A stretch of 64,000 nucleotides of DNA. It comes from Acanthaster planci. Its lineage: Eukaryota > Echinodermata > Asteroidea > Valvatida > Acanthasteridae. The stretch lies in NCBI RefSeq assembly GCF_001949145.1, contig NW_019091395.1, positions 1,385,402 to 1,449,401 on the forward strand, in the 5' to 3' direction. The notes under the pieces are model-generated. The model searched no databases. It saw only the letters and a list, made by a program, of their open reading frames with translations, and had not been told where the DNA came from. Made by a program: the position numbers and the translations under genes. Below are positions 63,035-64,000 of this stretch, piece after piece; the stretch's first letter is position 1, and each line of letters begins with the position of its first letter.

Positions 63035-64000
63035 CTGCTTAATGTGTTGGAACTGAACAAACAGGACAGAGAAACAAAACTAACTGCTGTCACTTACTTT
63101 CTTCTTTTGAAAATCCATAAGTGTTTTTGTAACCACTTGCTGATGGTATCATTCAATGTTAAAAAGAACTTGTCCCAGGTGCGGTATACATTATTTTTGG
63201 CCCAAAGTACCAACTTTTAGAACAAAAAAATACAATAATCGCACTTAGACTTTAGAAATGCTGACCCTTGGTGGTCATTTGCTTAAGATCTATGAAACAT
63301 TTCTTGCTGTTTTGCTACTTTTTGAAACTCTAAGGCAACTTCATGGAGTGATATTTGCAACAATTGCTTGAGAGCTTCAAACATGCCAAACCTCCACACA
63401 CTGCATATAGAAGGTTTGCATGGCTGCCATCTTACAGACAAGTGGCTTTGTCCCTCAGGGTTTGAACAAAGGAGTTTCCCTGTGGAATAAAAGACATTCC
63501 CTGCAAGATGGCTACAACGCAAGGCCTCTATGCCAGTAATTAGAGCCTTGATGTATGCATACAAACTCTAGTGGAATCACTCAAGCATGAGGAGTACAGA
63601 CTTCACCTGACACTGCTGCTGAATAAAGAGAGTCAAGTCCGCTTGAGTTTTGACTTCACTTTATTCTGACTGTTTTGATTATTTGAAAATATTTGATTAA
63701 ATGTTAAATATTTGAATATTTGTTTTCAAAATCAAATAAACATGAATATCTGTGAGACAATAAATGGAAAAACTCAGTTATTTGGATATAAAATTGCATT
63801 CTAAAAGCTATTTCAAGACGTTGCAAGTAAACTCAACAGAGCTGAATATATTGACACACATGTACAATTTAACCTCATTAATAAGAGGTCCTTTAGACTT
63901 GGCAGATTACCTTGTTATAACAGGAACCTTTTATTATCAGGAATGAAAAACAGACGACAATTGCCTTGTTATAAGCAGAATCTTGTATTAGTAGTGCTCT
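63035..64000. other. Intron or 5' flank of the RNF141-like gene
   Basis: The exon starting at 63034 needs an upstream exon ending with two bases of a codon. None resembling the RNF141 N-terminus is visible here, so it probably lies beyond the window. AT-rich TATTTGAATATT repeats occur at 63680-63730. Confidence 0.5.

Noticed and set aside
1-64000. tRNA, rRNA, CRISPR, operon or phage features
   Set aside because: No B-box-like tRNA core, rRNA signature or regular spacer array was seen, and the split genes are clearly eukaryotic.

Overview
The window looks like a marine invertebrate animal genome, most likely a deuterostome (echinoderm, hemichordate or amphioxus grade). The reasons are AT-leaning intron-rich DNA, many short ACATGTACATGT and TAGGCCTA motifs, plain animal genes split by GT-AG introns, and mixed Tc1/mariner, MITE and Ty3/gypsy remnants. 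The species cannot be named from the sequence. There are two runs of N (16578-16973 and 50425-50967).

Layout. (1) 1-2.1 kb: the start of a minus-strand gene, three phase-0 exons of a short Pro/Tyr-rich protein that runs off the left edge, head to head with a possible plus-strand first exon. (2) 2.1-30.7 kb: no convincing gene, only degenerate repeats, purine-rich tracts, small hairpins and an assembly gap. (3) 30.7-32.3 kb: a RASSF9/RASSF10 (N-terminal RASSF) homologue with its whole coding sequence in one exon, preceded by a strong splice acceptor that implies a non-coding leader exon. (4) 34-46 kb: a mobile-element belt with a foldback element, a 1.6 kb Tc1/mariner DD37E element with paired direct repeats in its ends and a broken transposase, and a broken Ty3/gypsy fossil. 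(5) 47.9-56.3 kb, minus strand: a complete seven-exon alpha/beta hydrolase gene (322 codons) whose splice phases all agree, with a 23-bp minisatellite in one intron and an N gap in another. (6) 60.8-63.0 kb, minus strand: the last four exons of an RNF141-like RING E3 ligase; its first exons were not found before the right edge.

The genes do not form an operon or an obvious functional cluster; they look like ordinary neighbours. I found no previously undescribed biological system. The most useful extras are a MITE family present at both ends of the window, a second self-consistent splice pattern in the RNF141-like gene, a possible phosphodegron in the RASSF tail, and a minisatellite that repeats the nuclear-receptor half-site AGGTCA.
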